DNA of 64,000 nt from Roseibium aggregatum (GTDB lineage Bacteria > Pseudomonadota > Alphaproteobacteria > Rhizobiales > Stappiaceae): positions 186,001 through 250,000 of the forward strand of contig NZ_JAEKJZ010000001.1 of assembly GCF_017309185.1 (NCBI RefSeq), read 5' to 3'. Each line of letters opens with the position of its first letter. The stretch's first letter is position 1. A model generated the notes under the pieces. The model made no database searches. It worked only from the letters and a program-made list of their open reading frames with translations, and was not told the origin of the DNA. A program made the position numbers and the translations under genes. Of this stretch, positions 1 through 9,691 are shown piece by piece.

Positions 1-347
1 GTCTGCTTGCTGGTATCGGCCATGGAGAGACCGAGCTTGTGGCCCATCCCGTCCAGACGCTCGTTGACCACCCGCATCATGTCCGACTGTCGCGACCCGA
101 AGACCTCGGCCATGGTCTGCATGCGCCCGGTCATTTCCCCTTGAGACTTCAGAAGCTGCGAGAGATGGCTTTCCAGTTCGTGGATTCGTTCCGTCGCCGC
201 CGTGTCGGCATCGGCGCGCTGGCGCATCTGACGCACGGTTTTCAAAACCAGCCAGAAAATCAGCGCCAGCAGAAGCAGACCGCACGCAAGGGCGGCCTCC
301 AGGACGGTGACCGGCCGTCCGCTCAACTCGAAAAGGACTTCATTCAT
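1..347 (-). CDS. rmuC: RmuC family DNA recombination protein (N-terminal part, cut by window edge)
   Basis: The reading frame begins at an ATG at 347 on the minus strand and is still open at position 1, so only about 115 N-terminal residues are present. They show a short polar start (MNEVLFELSG), one hydrophobic segment at about residues 16-36 (inner-membrane anchor), then a long charged alpha-helical stretch rich in Gln, Glu, Arg and Met, expected for the coiled coil of RmuC. RmuC proteins limit inversions between short inverted repeats; the nuclease-like domain lies outside the window. The gene is divergent from def. Identification rests on the anchor-plus-coiled-coil pattern and the start, so another coiled-coil membrane protein is possible. 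Confidence 0.7.
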   Translation of the reverse strand, partial: MNEVLFELSGRPVTVLEAALACGLLLLALIFWLVLKTVRQMRQRADADTAATERIHELESHLSQLLKSQGEMTGRMQTMAEVFGSRQSDMMRVVNERLDGMGHKLGLSMADTSKQ

Positions 348-471
348 GAAACAAACATAGAACGATTCGGAGCGCCGGCACATCTTTCCGTTGCCGCGAA
401 ATCGGTAAAACGCGGGGGGAAGCGGCGTTTTCCGCGTTGACCGGTGTGAGGCGAAAGCCTATGTCAGACGC

Positions 472-990
472 ATGACGAAACGCACCATTATCACCATTCC
501 CGACCCGGTTCTGCGCGAGGTCTGCGCACCGGTCGAAGCGATCGACGACGAGACCCGCGCATTGGCGGACGACATGCTGGAAACCATGTACGACGCGCCC
601 GGGATCGGTCTCGCCGCCAGCCAGATCGGCATCCTGAAACGGCTCTTTGTTCTGGACGTCGCCAAGGAGGACGCGCCGAAGGAGCCGATGGTCTTCATCA
701 ATCCGAAGATCGTCTGGTCGAGCGAGGAAACCAACGTCTACCAGGAAGGCTGCCTGTCGATCCCGGAGTATTACGAGGACGTCGAACGCCCGGCCGAGGT
801 GACGGTGCAGTTTCAGAACCGCGAAGGCGCGGACCAGGAGATCAAGGCGGACGGCTTGCTGGCAACCTGCATCCAGCATGAACTCGATCACCTCAACGGC
901 AAGCTGTTCATCGATTATCTGTCGAAACTGAAACGCGACAGGGTGGTCAAGAAGTTCACCAAGCAGGCGAAACTGGCCGGAAAGCTTTGA
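472..990 (+). CDS. def: peptide deformylase
   Basis: Peptide deformylase removes the formyl group from the initiator Met of new proteins in the cytoplasm. The 172-residue product has all three family motifs: GIGLAASQ at residues 44-51, EGCLS with metal-ligand Cys94, and HELDH at 136-140 giving the other two metal ligands and the catalytic Glu. Length is normal for a bacterial type 1 enzyme. It opens a plus-strand run with fmt, the enzyme that adds the formyl group; here a MarC-like gene sits between the two. Confidence 0.97.
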   Translation: MTKRTIITIPDPVLREVCAPVEAIDDETRALADDMLETMYDAPGIGLAASQIGILKRLFVLDVAKEDAPKEPMVFINPKIVWSSEETNVYQEGCLSIPEYYEDVERPAEVTVQFQNREGADQEIKADGLLATCIQHELDHLNGKLFIDYLSKLKRDRVVKKFTKQAKLAGKL

Positions 991-1018
991 GCCTGGGCAA
1001 GGGACGCTGGGGGCACCG

Positions 1019-1654
1019 ATGGATCAGGCACTCTTCCTGAAGATTTTCGCCGCGCTGTTTGCGATCATGAACCCGATCGCCAATCTGCCGGTTTTCCTGT
1101 CATTAACCGCCGACAAGGGCGCGGGCTTCGAGCGCAAGGTCGCTTTCACGCTTCTGATCAGCCTCTCCGTGGGGGCCGCAATCGTCGGACTGACCGGCGA
1201 CATGATCCTGAAGGTCTTCGGGATCAGCCTCGATGCCTTCCGCCTTGCGGGGGGCTTTCTCATCCTGCTGATCGCCCTGAACCTCATTTCCGGTGAAAAA
1301 AGCAAGGCCCATCACGGAACGCCGGAAGAACAGGAACAGCATGCGGCACAGGAGAACCCGGCGATCTACCCGCTGACGATCCCGATCCTGCTGGGGCCCG
1401 GGTCCATTTCGACCATGATCATCTTCCGGGGTCAGGTGACGGGTCTTTCCCAGGAAATCGCTTACATCGCAGGGATCGCGGCTTCGATCGCCGTCCTGAT
1501 CGCGACGTTTTTCTCGGCGCCGTTCCTGTCGCGCTTCCTCGGGCAGACCGCGACCAGCGTCATGAGCCGTCTGATGGGGATGATCCTGGCGGCCATCGCG
1601 ATGGAAATGATGGTCGACAGTCTCAAAGTCCTGTTGCCGGGTCTCGCGAAATAA
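1019..1654 (+). CDS. MarC/UPF0056 family integral membrane protein
   Basis: The 211-residue product is almost entirely hydrophobic with about six membrane segments. It starts with the family-typical FLKIFAALFAIMNPIANLPVF-like stretch, in which the Asn-Pro pair near residues 22-23 is conserved, and carries a second PLTIPILLGPGSIS segment near residues 117-130 followed by a TM repeat. MarC/UPF0056 proteins are inner-membrane proteins of unknown substrate; the old link to multiple antibiotic resistance was not upheld for E. coli MarC. It lies 28 bp after def and 42 bp before fmt, probably in one transcript. Confidence 0.88.
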   Translation: MDQALFLKIFAALFAIMNPIANLPVFLSLTADKGAGFERKVAFTLLISLSVGAAIVGLTGDMILKVFGISLDAFRLAGGFLILLIALNLISGEKSKAHHGTPEEQEQHAAQENPAIYPLTIPILLGPGSISTMIIFRGQVTGLSQEIAYIAGIAASIAVLIATFFSAPFLSRFLGQTATSVMSRLMGMILAAIAMEMMVDSLKVLLPGLAK

Positions 1655-1696
1655 GGGACAACCCGGCCAATGAAACGGAAATCCTGAAGGAAACTC

Positions 1697-2635
1697 ATGT
1701 CGCTTCGCGTGGTATTCATGGGCACCCCCGATTTCTCGGTGCCGACCCTGATGGAAATCGTCGGTCAGGGTCATGACGTTGTTGCCGTCTACTCCCAGCC
1801 GCCACGCCCTGCGGGCCGGGGCATGGACCTGAAGAAGTCGCCCGTCCATGAGGCGGCGGAATCTTTCGGCATCCCGGTGTTCACGCCAGACAGCCTGAAA
1901 GGCACGGAAGAGCAGGAGACCTTCGCTTCGCTCGACGCCGATGTGGCGGTGGTGGTCGCCTATGGTCTCATCCTTCCCAAGGCTGTTCTCGACGCGCCGC
2001 AATTCGGTTGCCTCAACCTGCATGCCTCGCTGCTGCCGCGCTGGCGCGGCGCCGCGCCGATCAACCGCGCTGTCATGGCGGGCGACAAGGAGACTGCGGT
2101 TCAGGTCATGCGCATGGAAGAGGGCCTGGATACCGGTCCGGTCTGCATGTCGGAGACGGTGGCCATCGATGAGAACGTGACCGCCGGAGAATTGCATGAC
2201 CGGTTGTCGGGCCTCGGCGGGGATCTCATGGTGCGAGCGCTGGCCGCCCTGTCCCGCGGAGCGCTCGGCGAGCAGGTTCAGGCGGAAGACGGCGTCACCT
2301 ACGCGGACAAGCTCTCCAAGCAGGAAACCCGCATCGACTGGTCGAAACCGGCGGCGGACGTGCACAACCATATTCGCGGCCTGTCCCCCTTTCCCGGCGC
2401 CTGGTGCGAAATGACCCTTGGCGGCAAGCCGGAGCGGGTCAAGGTCCTGCGCAGTTCTCTCGGCGAAGGAGAGGGAGCCGCTGGTACGGTCTTGGCCGGC
2501 GCTGAGGTGCCGGTGGTTGCCTGCGGCTCGGGCGCGGTCCGTCTGGACCAGGTGCAGCGGGCCGGCAAGAAGCCGATGAGCGGCGCGGACTTTCTGCGCG
2601 GTGCGTCTCTTTCTGCCGGCGCGGTTCTGGATTAG
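1697..2635 (+). CDS. fmt: methionyl-tRNA formyltransferase
   Basis: Fmt transfers a formyl group from 10-formyl-tetrahydrofolate to Met-tRNA(fMet). The 312-residue product starts [18 protein letters not shown], the family N-terminus. It carries the catalytic segment with Asn107, His109 and [13 protein letters not shown] at 111-123, plus Asp145 in EGLDTGP, which match the Asn-His-Asp catalytic set of the E. coli enzyme. The C-terminal third (about 210-312) is the tRNA-binding OB-like domain. Preceded by AAGGAAA about 10 nt before the ATG. It forms the expected functional pair with def upstream and is followed at 22 bp by a GNAT gene. Confidence 0.97.
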   Translation: MSLRVVFMGTPDFSVPTLMEIVGQGHDVVAVYSQPPRPAGRGMDLKKSPVHEAAESFGIPVFTPDSLKGTEEQETFASLDADVAVVVAYGLILPKAVLDAPQFGCLNLHASLLPRWRGAAPINRAVMAGDKETAVQVMRMEEGLDTGPVCMSETVAIDENVTAGELHDRLSGLGGDLMVRALAALSRGALGEQVQAEDGVTYADKLSKQETRIDWSKPAADVHNHIRGLSPFPGAWCEMTLGGKPERVKVLRSSLGEGEGAAGTVLAGAEVPVVACGSGAVRLDQVQRAGKKPMSGADFLRGASLSAGAVLD

Positions 2636-2657
2636 TCTGATGGGGATGGAGCAATCG

Positions 2658-3197
2658 ATGACCGATCTGGCCGACAGCCTGAACCTGACGATCCGCGATG
2701 TCACCCCGCAGGATGAAGTCGCGATCCGCGATCTGATCGTCGCCGCCTTTCCCTCCGACATGGAATCGCGTCTGGTCTACAAGCTGCGCCATTGCGGCGC
2801 GATGGTGCTGGAACAGGTCGCCGTCGACGAAAACGGCGAGATTGCCGGTCATGTGGCCTACAGCCGGGTGACGCCCGCCGCGATCGGTCACGGTCAGGGC
2901 ATGCAGATAGCCTGCCTGGCCCCGGTGTCGGTCTGGCCTGACAAGCAGCGCAGGGGCATCGGATCCGCGCTGATCCGGACCTCGCTGAAAAGACTGACGG
3001 AAATCGGCGAGGACCTGGTCCTCGTGCTGGGGCCGCCTTCCTACTTTCCGCGCTTCGGCTTCGATCCGGCGCTCGCGCGCAAGGTCCGTGGCCCTTATGC
3101 GGGCGCTGCCTTCATGGCGCTTGCGCTGACGGCGGACGGAACCCGCGATCTGCCGATCGAAGTGGCGTTTGCAACTCCCTTTGAAGAATTCGAGTAA
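2658..3197 (+). CDS. GNAT family N-acetyltransferase
   Basis: The product is about 179 residues with a single GNAT fold. The acetyl-CoA binding motif A is seen as [20 protein letters not shown], followed by [15 protein letters not shown], which is typical of YhbS-like predicted acetyltransferases. The frame is open upstream to 2601, but the ATG at 2658 has a strong Shine-Dalgarno (GGGGATGGAG, 6 nt upstream) and begins before the first conserved strand. The stop TAA overlaps the truA ATG by one base (TAATG), so translation of the two is probably coupled. The substrate cannot be read from sequence. Confidence 0.85.
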   Translation: MTDLADSLNLTIRDVTPQDEVAIRDLIVAAFPSDMESRLVYKLRHCGAMVLEQVAVDENGEIAGHVAYSRVTPAAIGHGQGMQIACLAPVSVWPDKQRRGIGSALIRTSLKRLTEIGEDLVLVLGPPSYFPRFGFDPALARKVRGPYAGAAFMALALTADGTRDLPIEVAFATPFEEFE

Positions 3198-4018
3198 TGC
3201 CCCGCTACAAGCTGACGGTGGAATATGACGGCCGGCCGTTTTGCGGCTGGCAGCGTCAGGCCAACGGTCCGTCGGTGCAGGCGGTCATCGAGCGCGCCAT
3301 AAAGGCATTTACCGGCGAGGAGGTGACCATCGGCGGTGCGGGGCGCACCGATACGGGCGTTCATGCGACGGGACAGGTCTGTCACGCGGATCTTTCCAGG
3401 CCCTGGCCGGTCAGGACGATCTTGGGGGCGATGAACTTCCATTGCCAGCCGGACCCGGTCGCCATCCTGGACTGCGAAGAGATGCACGAAGGCTTCGACG
3501 CACGCTTTTCCGCGATCCGCCGCTCCTACCGTTACCGCATCCAGAACCGGGTGCCGCCGCTCACTCACCAGCTCGGCCTTGCCTGGCACGTGAAGCCGGA
3601 TCTCGACGCGGACGCCATGCACGAAGCGGCCCAGGAGTTCGTCGGCCACCACGATTTTACAACGTTCCGCCATTCCCGCTGCCAGGCGAAGAGCCCGGAA
3701 AAGACGCTGGAAGAGTTCCGGGTCTTCCGGGAAGGCGAATTCGTCATCGCCGAATGCTCCTCGCGCTCCTTCCTGCACAACCAGGTCCGCTCCATGGTCG
3801 GCACGCTGCGGCTGGTCGGCGAAGGCAAGTGGGGGCCCGGCGACATCACAAGAGCCCTGCAGGCCCGCGACCGCAAGGCCTGCGGCCCCGTTGCACCGGC
3901 GGACGGGCTTTACCTCACACGTGTCGACTATCGTCCGGCGGAGATGGACATCGAACTCCTGAAGGACTGGCAGGCGCGCAAGGCGGTCATGCAGACGGCG
4001 GACGACGGCGAGGGGTAA
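3197..4018 (+). CDS. truA: tRNA pseudouridine(38-40) synthase TruA
   Basis: TruA converts U38-U40 of the tRNA anticodon arm to pseudouridine. The 273-residue product starts [21 protein letters not shown], the hallmark N-terminus, and has the catalytic Asp52 in [11 protein letters not shown]. Later conserved segments include the [15 protein letters not shown] region and [13 protein letters not shown] near residues 194-206. Translation starts within the stop codon of the upstream GNAT gene. Last gene of the def-fmt-truA run. Confidence 0.97.
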   Translation: MPRYKLTVEYDGRPFCGWQRQANGPSVQAVIERAIKAFTGEEVTIGGAGRTDTGVHATGQVCHADLSRPWPVRTILGAMNFHCQPDPVAILDCEEMHEGFDARFSAIRRSYRYRIQNRVPPLTHQLGLAWHVKPDLDADAMHEAAQEFVGHHDFTTFRHSRCQAKSPEKTLEEFRVFREGEFVIAECSSRSFLHNQVRSMVGTLRLVGEGKWGPGDITRALQARDRKACGPVAPADGLYLTRVDYRPAEMDIELLKDWQARKAVMQTADDGEG

Positions 4019-4035
4019 CCGCCGCTGACGTCATG

Positions 4036-4059
4036 CCCCTTACTCCCCCACGCAAGGGG
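4036..4059. repeat. C/G-rich hairpin between convergent genes
   Basis: CCCCTT (4036-4041) pairs with AAGGGG (4054-4059). An overlapping CTCCCCCAC and GGGGTGGGAG pair follows, so alternative folds are possible. It lies in the 93-bp gap between the truA and DUF2189 stop codons and could terminate transcription, but there is no T-run. Confidence 0.3.
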
Positions 4060-4111
4060 ATAGGGGTGGGAGGATCTGCGCGGAACCGGCTTTGGCGAGA
4101 AGCCCTGTCTG

Positions 4112-4969
4112 TCACTCCTCAGGCAATTCCACGCATTTCTTGTAAAGATGCCAGGTCGTGTGGCCGAGCACCGGCAGCACGACGATCAGGCCGAGAAAGG
4201 CCGGAATCATTGCCACGATCAGGAGCGCGGTGACAACGAAGGCCCAGCCGATCATGGGGATGGGCGAGACCGCGACGGCGCGCACGCTGGTGATCATCGC
4301 GGTGATGAAGTCCCGGTCGTCCTCCAGCAGCAGCGGAAAGGAGACCACGGTCAGCGAGAACAGGATCAGGGACAGGATCGCGCCGACCACGTGGCCGACG
4401 GCCAGGAACATCAGGCCCTCCGGCGTGGTGATCACCTGGGTCAGGAACTCCGAAAAGGACGCGAAGGACTTGAACCCGAGAAACAGCGCCAGGAGCAGGC
4501 GGACCTGATACATCCACATGATCTGGATGAACAGCACGACGAAGGCCATCCAGGAAAGCTCCTTGCCTTTTTGCGCCCACATGGTGCCAAGCACCGCCGA
4601 CCAGGACAATTCCTCGCCGTTCTGGAGCCTCCGGCTGACTTCGTAAAGGCCGACGGCGGCGAACGGGCCGATCAGCACGAACCCGGCGGCCGCCGGATAG
4701 GACAGGTAGCTCATGTTGAGCGCCGCTGCGCTCAGGACCACGAACAGGCCTCCGGCCGCGAACAGTGCGCCGATGGCAAGTCCATAGGCGGGGGCTTTCA
4801 GGAAGTCCGAAAGTCCCGAGGCGAACGCGTCTATGACGTCGTTGACGTCGATCGCCTTGACCCGCGGCATGGGCCGCAGGCCCGCACTGGCCATAGCCTC
4901 TGCCTTCGCGCCCGTTCCGGCATCTGCCGGATGTGCGACGCCCTTCGGCGCCGATACATTCTCACTCAT
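4112..4969 (-). CDS. DUF2189 family integral membrane protein
   Basis: The product is 285 residues: about 40 polar residues, then PRVKAIDVNDVIDAFASGLSDF and about six membrane segments from residue 60 to 275. The motifs GFVLIGPFAAVGLYEVSRR near 105-125 and SFPLLLEDDRDFITAM near 215-230 are typical of DUF2189 proteins, whose function is unknown. The frame is open further upstream to 5245, but the ATG at 4969 is preceded by GGGAGG at good spacing and starts the conserved part. Single gene on the minus strand, convergent with truA. Confidence 0.85.
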   Translation of the reverse strand: MSENVSAPKGVAHPADAGTGAKAEAMASAGLRPMPRVKAIDVNDVIDAFASGLSDFLKAPAYGLAIGALFAAGGLFVVLSAAALNMSYLSYPAAAGFVLIGPFAAVGLYEVSRRLQNGEELSWSAVLGTMWAQKGKELSWMAFVVLFIQIMWMYQVRLLLALFLGFKSFASFSEFLTQVITTPEGLMFLAVGHVVGAILSLILFSLTVVSFPLLLEDDRDFITAMITSVRAVAVSPIPMIGWAFVVTALLIVAMIPAFLGLIVVLPVLGHTTWHLYKKCVELPEE

Positions 4970-5562
4970 CTGACAGCTTCCTCCCAAAAGCTCTCCCGGA
5001 TCCCGACGGAACCAGGCCCGTCCGCCTCCACGGACAGGTAAATTTAGCCATGGAATGGCCAAGAGCTCAATGGGGGAGAAAAGTTTATGCGTGTACCGGA
5101 GAATTTCGCGCCCCGGATGCCACGGAATTGGCGGCTCCCCTGTTGTCGTCCCGGTTTTTCCAGGCAAAGACCGGGACCCGGTGTTCACCGCGTGAGGAAT
5201 TCGCAAAACAAAACGCAATCGTGAGATTTCTGAGCCTGCTGACAAACCTCATACCGTCACTCCGGTCAGCATGCCGCGTAGCGGCATCGCGTGAGCCGGA
5301 GACCCGCAATCAACACGAGCGACAGCGTGCATAAATTCTCATATCTATTTGTTCGTATTAGCGTATTGAGCGCCTTCTGCGCAGAATATGTCTGGGTTCC
5401 GGATCTGCGCGCAGCTCGCGTTACCCTTGTCAGGGATGACAATCCGAGGGAGTGTCTATTTCGGCACAATCATCAGATTACCGGGTCCCTGCCTTCGCTG
5501 GGACGACAAGGGAAAACCAATCCCAGCAATGGTGCGTCAGAGCGGGCTGCGCCCGGATCAGC
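4970..5562. other. Intergenic region with repeat sequences, no gene seen
   Basis: Upstream side holds the ribosome-binding site and presumably the promoter of the DUF2189 gene. The middle holds a palindromic-tip repeat (5256-5440). A further repeat-like fragment with GGTCCCTGCCTTCGCTGGGA lies near 5485-5505. Short open frames here are not supported by codon pattern or start signals. Confidence 0.6.
5256..5440. repeat. Dispersed repeat, copy A (GTCACTCCGG ... tips)
   Basis: This 185-bp segment is clearly related to 10493-10666. Shared blocks include GGTCAGC(A/G)TGCCGCG, GGCATCGCGTGAGCCGGA, GAGCGCCTTC(T/G)GCGC, ATATGTCTGG(G/A)TTCCGGAT and ATGACAATCCGAGGG. It begins with GTCACTCCGG and ends with GGGATGAC, imperfect inverted tips. 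It lies in non-coding DNA. No transposase is seen, so it is a non-autonomous or degenerate interspersed repeat. Confidence 0.75.
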
Positions 5563-7812
5563 CTACTGCGCCGCCGTCTTGGTCTCGCTCGCGGCTGCGG
5601 CCGCAGCGGCGGCTGCGGTGACCGTCTCCTTCTGCTTGTCGTCCAGATCGACATTGTCGGGGAGCTGAACCCGGACTTCCTTGCGGGCGAACTGGATATC
5701 GTTTTCCTCGAACGCTTTCTGGACGCGTTTGTAGATTTCCTTGCGCACGCCGAACTGCTTGCCGGGCTTGGTTGTGAATTTGCCCCGCACGACGATGCCG
5801 ACGTCGTCCACATCGGCGACACCCTGGCCCTTGAACGGCGCCAGGATATCGTCCTTGAACTCCTCCATCTCGCCGATTTCCTGGCCGATCTTCTTGAACA
5901 GCTTGCGGACCTTCTCCACGTCGGTGTCGAAAGGCACGGTGAACCGCAGCTTCATGATCACCCAGTCGCGCGAAAGGTTGGTAAGCTTGGGGATCTCGCC
6001 GTAAGGCACGATATGGACCGCGCCGCGCGTACCGCGCAGCTGCATGGAGCGGATCGAGATTTTCTCGATGGTGCCCTGGGTGCCTTCGGTATCGACAAAC
6101 TCACCCAGCCTGAAGGCATCGTCCATCAGGAAGAAGACGCCCGAGACCACGTCGCGAACCAGGGTCTGGGCTCCGAAGCCGACGGCGAGGCCGACAACAC
6201 CGGCACCGGCGAGAAGCGGTGTGATGTTGACCCCGAGCTGGCTGAGGGCCAGCAGCCCCGTGAGCGTGATGATGGAGATCTGCAAGATCACCCGGAGCAA
6301 TGGCAGAATCGTCGCCATGCGCGATTTTCCCGCGCCGCCCATTTCCGCCTCGTCGTCCTGATTTTCCACGGGAGGCGAATCCTTGGCAAGCACATGGGCG
6401 ACCCAGAGATTGACAATTTCCCAGGCCAGGTAGCCGCTGGCGAGGATCAGCAGGAAAATGACGCTGTTGCGAGCAATCTCTGACCCGTCGTCCGCTCCGA
6501 GGGCCAGGAGATTGAGGCCGTAGATGCGGCCGACCATCAGGATCAGGAAGGCAAGCAGGGCGATCCGGGCGATCCGCACGTAGCTGCTGCGGGTCTGCTG
6601 ATGGGCGGCTTCGGCGACAGGACCGTCGCCCTGCATCGGGGGCACGATATGCGCCACGATGCCCCGCACCGCCGTGTCGAGGAAGGGGGCGAAGATGACC
6701 AGCGATATCACCGCCAGAGAGCGCCCTGCCGACATGGCGTCGCTGCCGAGCAATTCGGCGAATTGCACCAGAAACCAGTTGAAAACGATGAACGCCATCG
6801 AAAAATAGGGCCAGAATTGCGCCATGCGTTCCAGGCCTGAGGTGGGGTCTTCCTCGTCTCCCAGAATGATCCGGGTCAACCCGTCCCGCGTTTTCCAGAT
6901 CACGGCCACGATCCAGGCGTTGGCCAGCAGGCCGGCGAAGAACCGGAAACTTTCCGCCGTCTCCGTGCTGGCGCCTTTCAAGACGTCGAACATGACGAAG
7001 GCGACGCCGATGACCGCGAACAGGATCGTGAAGTTGCGGTAAAGCGATTTGGCGGTGGCGTCGTCGGCCGTGACAAGACGCAATTCGCGGCGATGGGGCG
7101 CGAGCGCGAAGCGCAAAATGGCCGCTACGACACGGGGCAGCAGAACCACCCAGAAAACCATGATCAGGGCGAAGCGCCGGGTCTCGGGATCGAAAAGAGG
7201 CAGGCGACCGATGAACAGCGCCACGATCGTGAAGACCACCAGGCCGCCAAGGTCGAGGCCGGCCCTCAGGCTGACCAGCTTGACTGTTTCATAGAGGGTT
7301 TCCGGCTGTTCGTTCCGAATCGTCCGGCGCCTTGCGCCAGCACCGCGATTGATCAGGAACTCGGCGGCGAAACCGGCGGCGAGGATCAGGGCGGTCGCTG
7401 CGATCAGCAGGTGAAACGGTCCGGCGATCTTGCCGGCGACCAGGTCGCCGAGACCGGCAAAGGCCGCCACAACGACAGCCGGCAGGTTTTGAACGTGGTT
7501 CGCGATCGCCGCGCCCAGACCGTCCACGGTCTTCTCGATTTTCTCCAGCAGGCTTGGCGCCGGCGCTGCTGCCTTGGCAGGTTCGGCAGCCGTTCCGGCG
7601 TTCTTCTGAAGCAGGATCATCAGATCGGTGAGGGCCTTGACCTGCTCGGGGCTCAGGCTGGAAGCCAGCTTCTCCATCTCCGCCTGTTGCAACGGTGCGG
7701 GCAGACCGGAGGAAGCGTCCTGCGCTGCTGCCGGTGAGCCGGCAAGGATCGAAAGGGTGAGAAGGAAAGAGGCGAAGCAGGCGGAGATTTTCGTCTTCCA
7801 GGCACCGGTCAT
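5563..7812 (-). CDS. Large MscS-family mechanosensitive ion channel
   Basis: The 749-residue product has a signal peptide (hydrophobic core, then AGSPAAAQ near residue 30), a periplasmic/helical part to about residue 120, and about ten membrane segments to residue 560. The MscS pore-lining helix and beta-domain are seen near 540-600: GLAVGFGAQTLVRDVVSG followed by FLMDDAFRLGEFVD and GTVEKI-like GTIEKISIRSMQLRG. The C-terminal alpha/beta domain follows and ends in a poly-Ala stretch. Such channels release solutes on hypo-osmotic shock. Single gene, divergent from the DUF805 gene. It belongs to the long YbdG/YjeP-like class rather than the 286-residue MscS type. Confidence 0.92.
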   Translation of the reverse strand: MTGAWKTKISACFASFLLTLSILAGSPAAAQDASSGLPAPLQQAEMEKLASSLSPEQVKALTDLMILLQKNAGTAAEPAKAAAPAPSLLEKIEKTVDGLGAAIANHVQNLPAVVVAAFAGLGDLVAGKIAGPFHLLIAATALILAAGFAAEFLINRGAGARRRTIRNEQPETLYETVKLVSLRAGLDLGGLVVFTIVALFIGRLPLFDPETRRFALIMVFWVVLLPRVVAAILRFALAPHRRELRLVTADDATAKSLYRNFTILFAVIGVAFVMFDVLKGASTETAESFRFFAGLLANAWIVAVIWKTRDGLTRIILGDEEDPTSGLERMAQFWPYFSMAFIVFNWFLVQFAELLGSDAMSAGRSLAVISLVIFAPFLDTAVRGIVAHIVPPMQGDGPVAEAAHQQTRSSYVRIARIALLAFLILMVGRIYGLNLLALGADDGSEIARNSVIFLLILASGYLAWEIVNLWVAHVLAKDSPPVENQDDEAEMGGAGKSRMATILPLLRVILQISIITLTGLLALSQLGVNITPLLAGAGVVGLAVGFGAQTLVRDVVSGVFFLMDDAFRLGEFVDTEGTQGTIEKISIRSMQLRGTRGAVHIVPYGEIPKLTNLSRDWVIMKLRFTVPFDTDVEKVRKLFKKIGQEIGEMEEFKDDILAPFKGQGVADVDDVGIVVRGKFTTKPGKQFGVRKEIYKRVQKAFEENDIQFARKEVRVQLPDNVDLDDKQKETVTAAAAAAAAASETKTAAQ

Positions 7813-8034
7813 AACGAGCCCTTTCGGGGAAATTGGATTTCGTTACGTGAGATAACCGCCTTTGCGTACAAAATTCCTTAAAAAAATGCCAGCGTTCAAA
7901 GCGGAAAAGGGGCTTTGTCCCTCAACGGTCCACCCCTGACCCGCAATTGCCGAAGCCGGATACGACGACAGAGCTTGATCCGCACCGTTTATGCGTCTAC
8001 CTCCTTGCAGGACTGTATTTGAGAGCGGGAGCGA

Positions 8035-8460
8035 ATGAGTACATCCCAACCAAGCGCGAATATCTCCCCCGGTCCGTTCTGGGCCCTGGTGAGTCCGATC
8101 GGACGCATCGGCCGGGAGCCTTACTGGCTTTGCTTCGGGCTGATCTGGATCGTTATCGGCATTGCCATCAGGCTATGGTGGATTTCGAGCGCCGAAGTTC
8201 TGACGCCGGAAACCGTGACGCCATCCGCGTTCGTGGAGTCGAATCCGTTGTTTCCGATACTGTTCTTCGTTCTGCAGTGGTTCGAACTGGCCATTGTGAT
8301 CAAGCGTTTGCAGGATATCGGGCAGACCGGCTTTTTCGCGTTGCTGATTTTCGTTCCCGTCCTGAACATCCTCATGGTTCTTTTCCTGGGCTTTGTCCCG
8401 AGTCAGGCGGAACCGAACCGGCATGGCCCGCTGCCCAACAGCTACTGGCGCAAACGCTGA
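8035..8460 (+). CDS. DUF805 family membrane protein
   Basis: The 141-residue product shows the DUF805 pattern: GRIGREPYWLCFGLIWI near residues 22-40 (Gly-Arg ... Arg-x-x-Tyr/Phe-W followed by a membrane helix), then IKRLQDIGQTGFFALL near 86-102 and a hydrophobic helix before a polar tail. About three to four membrane segments. Function of the family is unknown. It lies 49 bp upstream of dapE, same strand. Confidence 0.85.
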   Translation: MSTSQPSANISPGPFWALVSPIGRIGREPYWLCFGLIWIVIGIAIRLWWISSAEVLTPETVTPSAFVESNPLFPILFFVLQWFELAIVIKRLQDIGQTGFFALLIFVPVLNILMVLFLGFVPSQAEPNRHGPLPNSYWRKR

Positions 8461-8509
8461 ACGGACCTTTTTGACGAACCATCTGTCACGCTTGAAGAGT
8501 AACGACACC

Positions 8510-9691
8510 ATGCCTTCATCCGCCGTCACCATCGCGCAGGATCTGATCCGGTGCCCGTCCGTTACGCCTGCCGAAGGCGGGGCGCTGACCACGCTTGAAA
8601 GTCTTCTCGCCGGAGCGGGATTCTCTGTTTCGCGGGTGACGTTTCAGGATGACGACACGCCGGACGTCGAGAACCTGTTCGCGAGTATCGGTTCCGGCCG
8701 GCCGCATTTCGTGTTCGCGGGGCATACGGACGTTGTTCCGGCCGGTGCGGAGGGCGACTGGAGCCACGGGCCGTTCGACAGCGTGATTTCAGATGGCATA
8801 CTTTATGGCCGCGGGGCCGTCGACATGAAGGGAGGGATTGCTTCCTTCGCCGCGGCGGCTCTGGATTTTGTCGAGCGGTTCGGGACCGGGTTCGGTGGAA
8901 CGATTTCCTTCCTGATCACCGGCGACGAAGAAGGGCCGGCCGTGAACGGCACGGTGAAACTGCTTCAATGGGCCAGGGAGCAGGGCCATGTCTTCGACGC
9001 CTGCATCGTCGGCGAACCGACCAACCCGGAAGTGCTTGGCGACGCCATCAAGGTTGGCCGCCGCGGGTCGCTCTCCGGCACCGTCACCGTGACCGGCGTT
9101 CAGGGCCATGTGGCTTATCCGCATCTGGCGGACAATCCGGTTCCGGGTCTGCTCAAATTGCTCGATGCCCTTGATGCGCTCAAGCTCGATGACGGCAACG
9201 AGCGCTTCCAGCCGTCCAATCTCGAGATCGTCAACCTGGACGTCGGCAATGCGGCCTTCAATGTCATCCCGGCGCGTGCCGAGGGCCGTTTCAACATCCG
9301 CTATAACGACGAGTGGAGTCTGGAAAGCCTGAAGGCCAAAATCTCGGAAACGCTTGCGGGCGTCGCTCTCGGCAGCCTGGACTACCGCCTCGACTTCAAA
9401 CGCGACGCGAGCGAATCCTTCCTCACCCGCGACGACACGCTGATTACCGCCTTGAGCGAAGCCGTCAGGGTGGAGACCGGCCGGACACCGGAACTGTCGA
9501 CCGGTGGCGGGACGTCGGATGCACGGTTTATTAAGAACTACTGCCCTGTTGTTGAATTCGGCCTTGTGGGTCAGACGATGCACAAGGTGGACGAACGCGT
9601 CGCGGTTGAGGATCTTGACCGGCTGGCGGCAATCTATAAACGATTCCTCACCGGTTATTTCAGGTTGGATGAAGGAGCAGCGTCGGCTTGA
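8510..9691 (+). CDS. dapE: succinyl-diaminopimelate desuccinylase
   Basis: DapE hydrolyses N-succinyl-LL-diaminopimelate in lysine and cell-wall precursor synthesis. From the ATG at 8510 the product is 393 residues, the family length. The M20 metallopeptidase metal site is visible: His72 and Asp74 in GHTDVVP, bridging Asp105 in GAVDMKGG, catalytic Glu140-Glu141 in TGDEEG, and the late TMHKVDE histidine. The frame is open back to 8393, but that region overlaps the DUF805 end and lacks family similarity, so the shorter start is preferred. The convergent dapD encodes the preceding pathway step group (succinyl route). Confidence 0.95.
   Translation: MPSSAVTIAQDLIRCPSVTPAEGGALTTLESLLAGAGFSVSRVTFQDDDTPDVENLFASIGSGRPHFVFAGHTDVVPAGAEGDWSHGPFDSVISDGILYGRGAVDMKGGIASFAAAALDFVERFGTGFGGTISFLITGDEEGPAVNGTVKLLQWAREQGHVFDACIVGEPTNPEVLGDAIKVGRRGSLSGTVTVTGVQGHVAYPHLADNPVPGLLKLLDALDALKLDDGNERFQPSNLEIVNLDVGNAAFNVIPARAEGRFNIRYNDEWSLESLKAKISETLAGVALGSLDYRLDFKRDASESFLTRDDTLITALSEAVRVETGRTPELSTGGGTSDARFIKNYCPVVEFGLVGQTMHKVDERVAVEDLDRLAAIYKRFLTGYFRLDEGAASA

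Noticed and set aside
1103-2761. Minus-strand open frame of 552 codons opposite MarC-like and fmt genes
   Set aside because: Antisense to well-supported genes, with His/Arg-rich composition typical of shadow frames.
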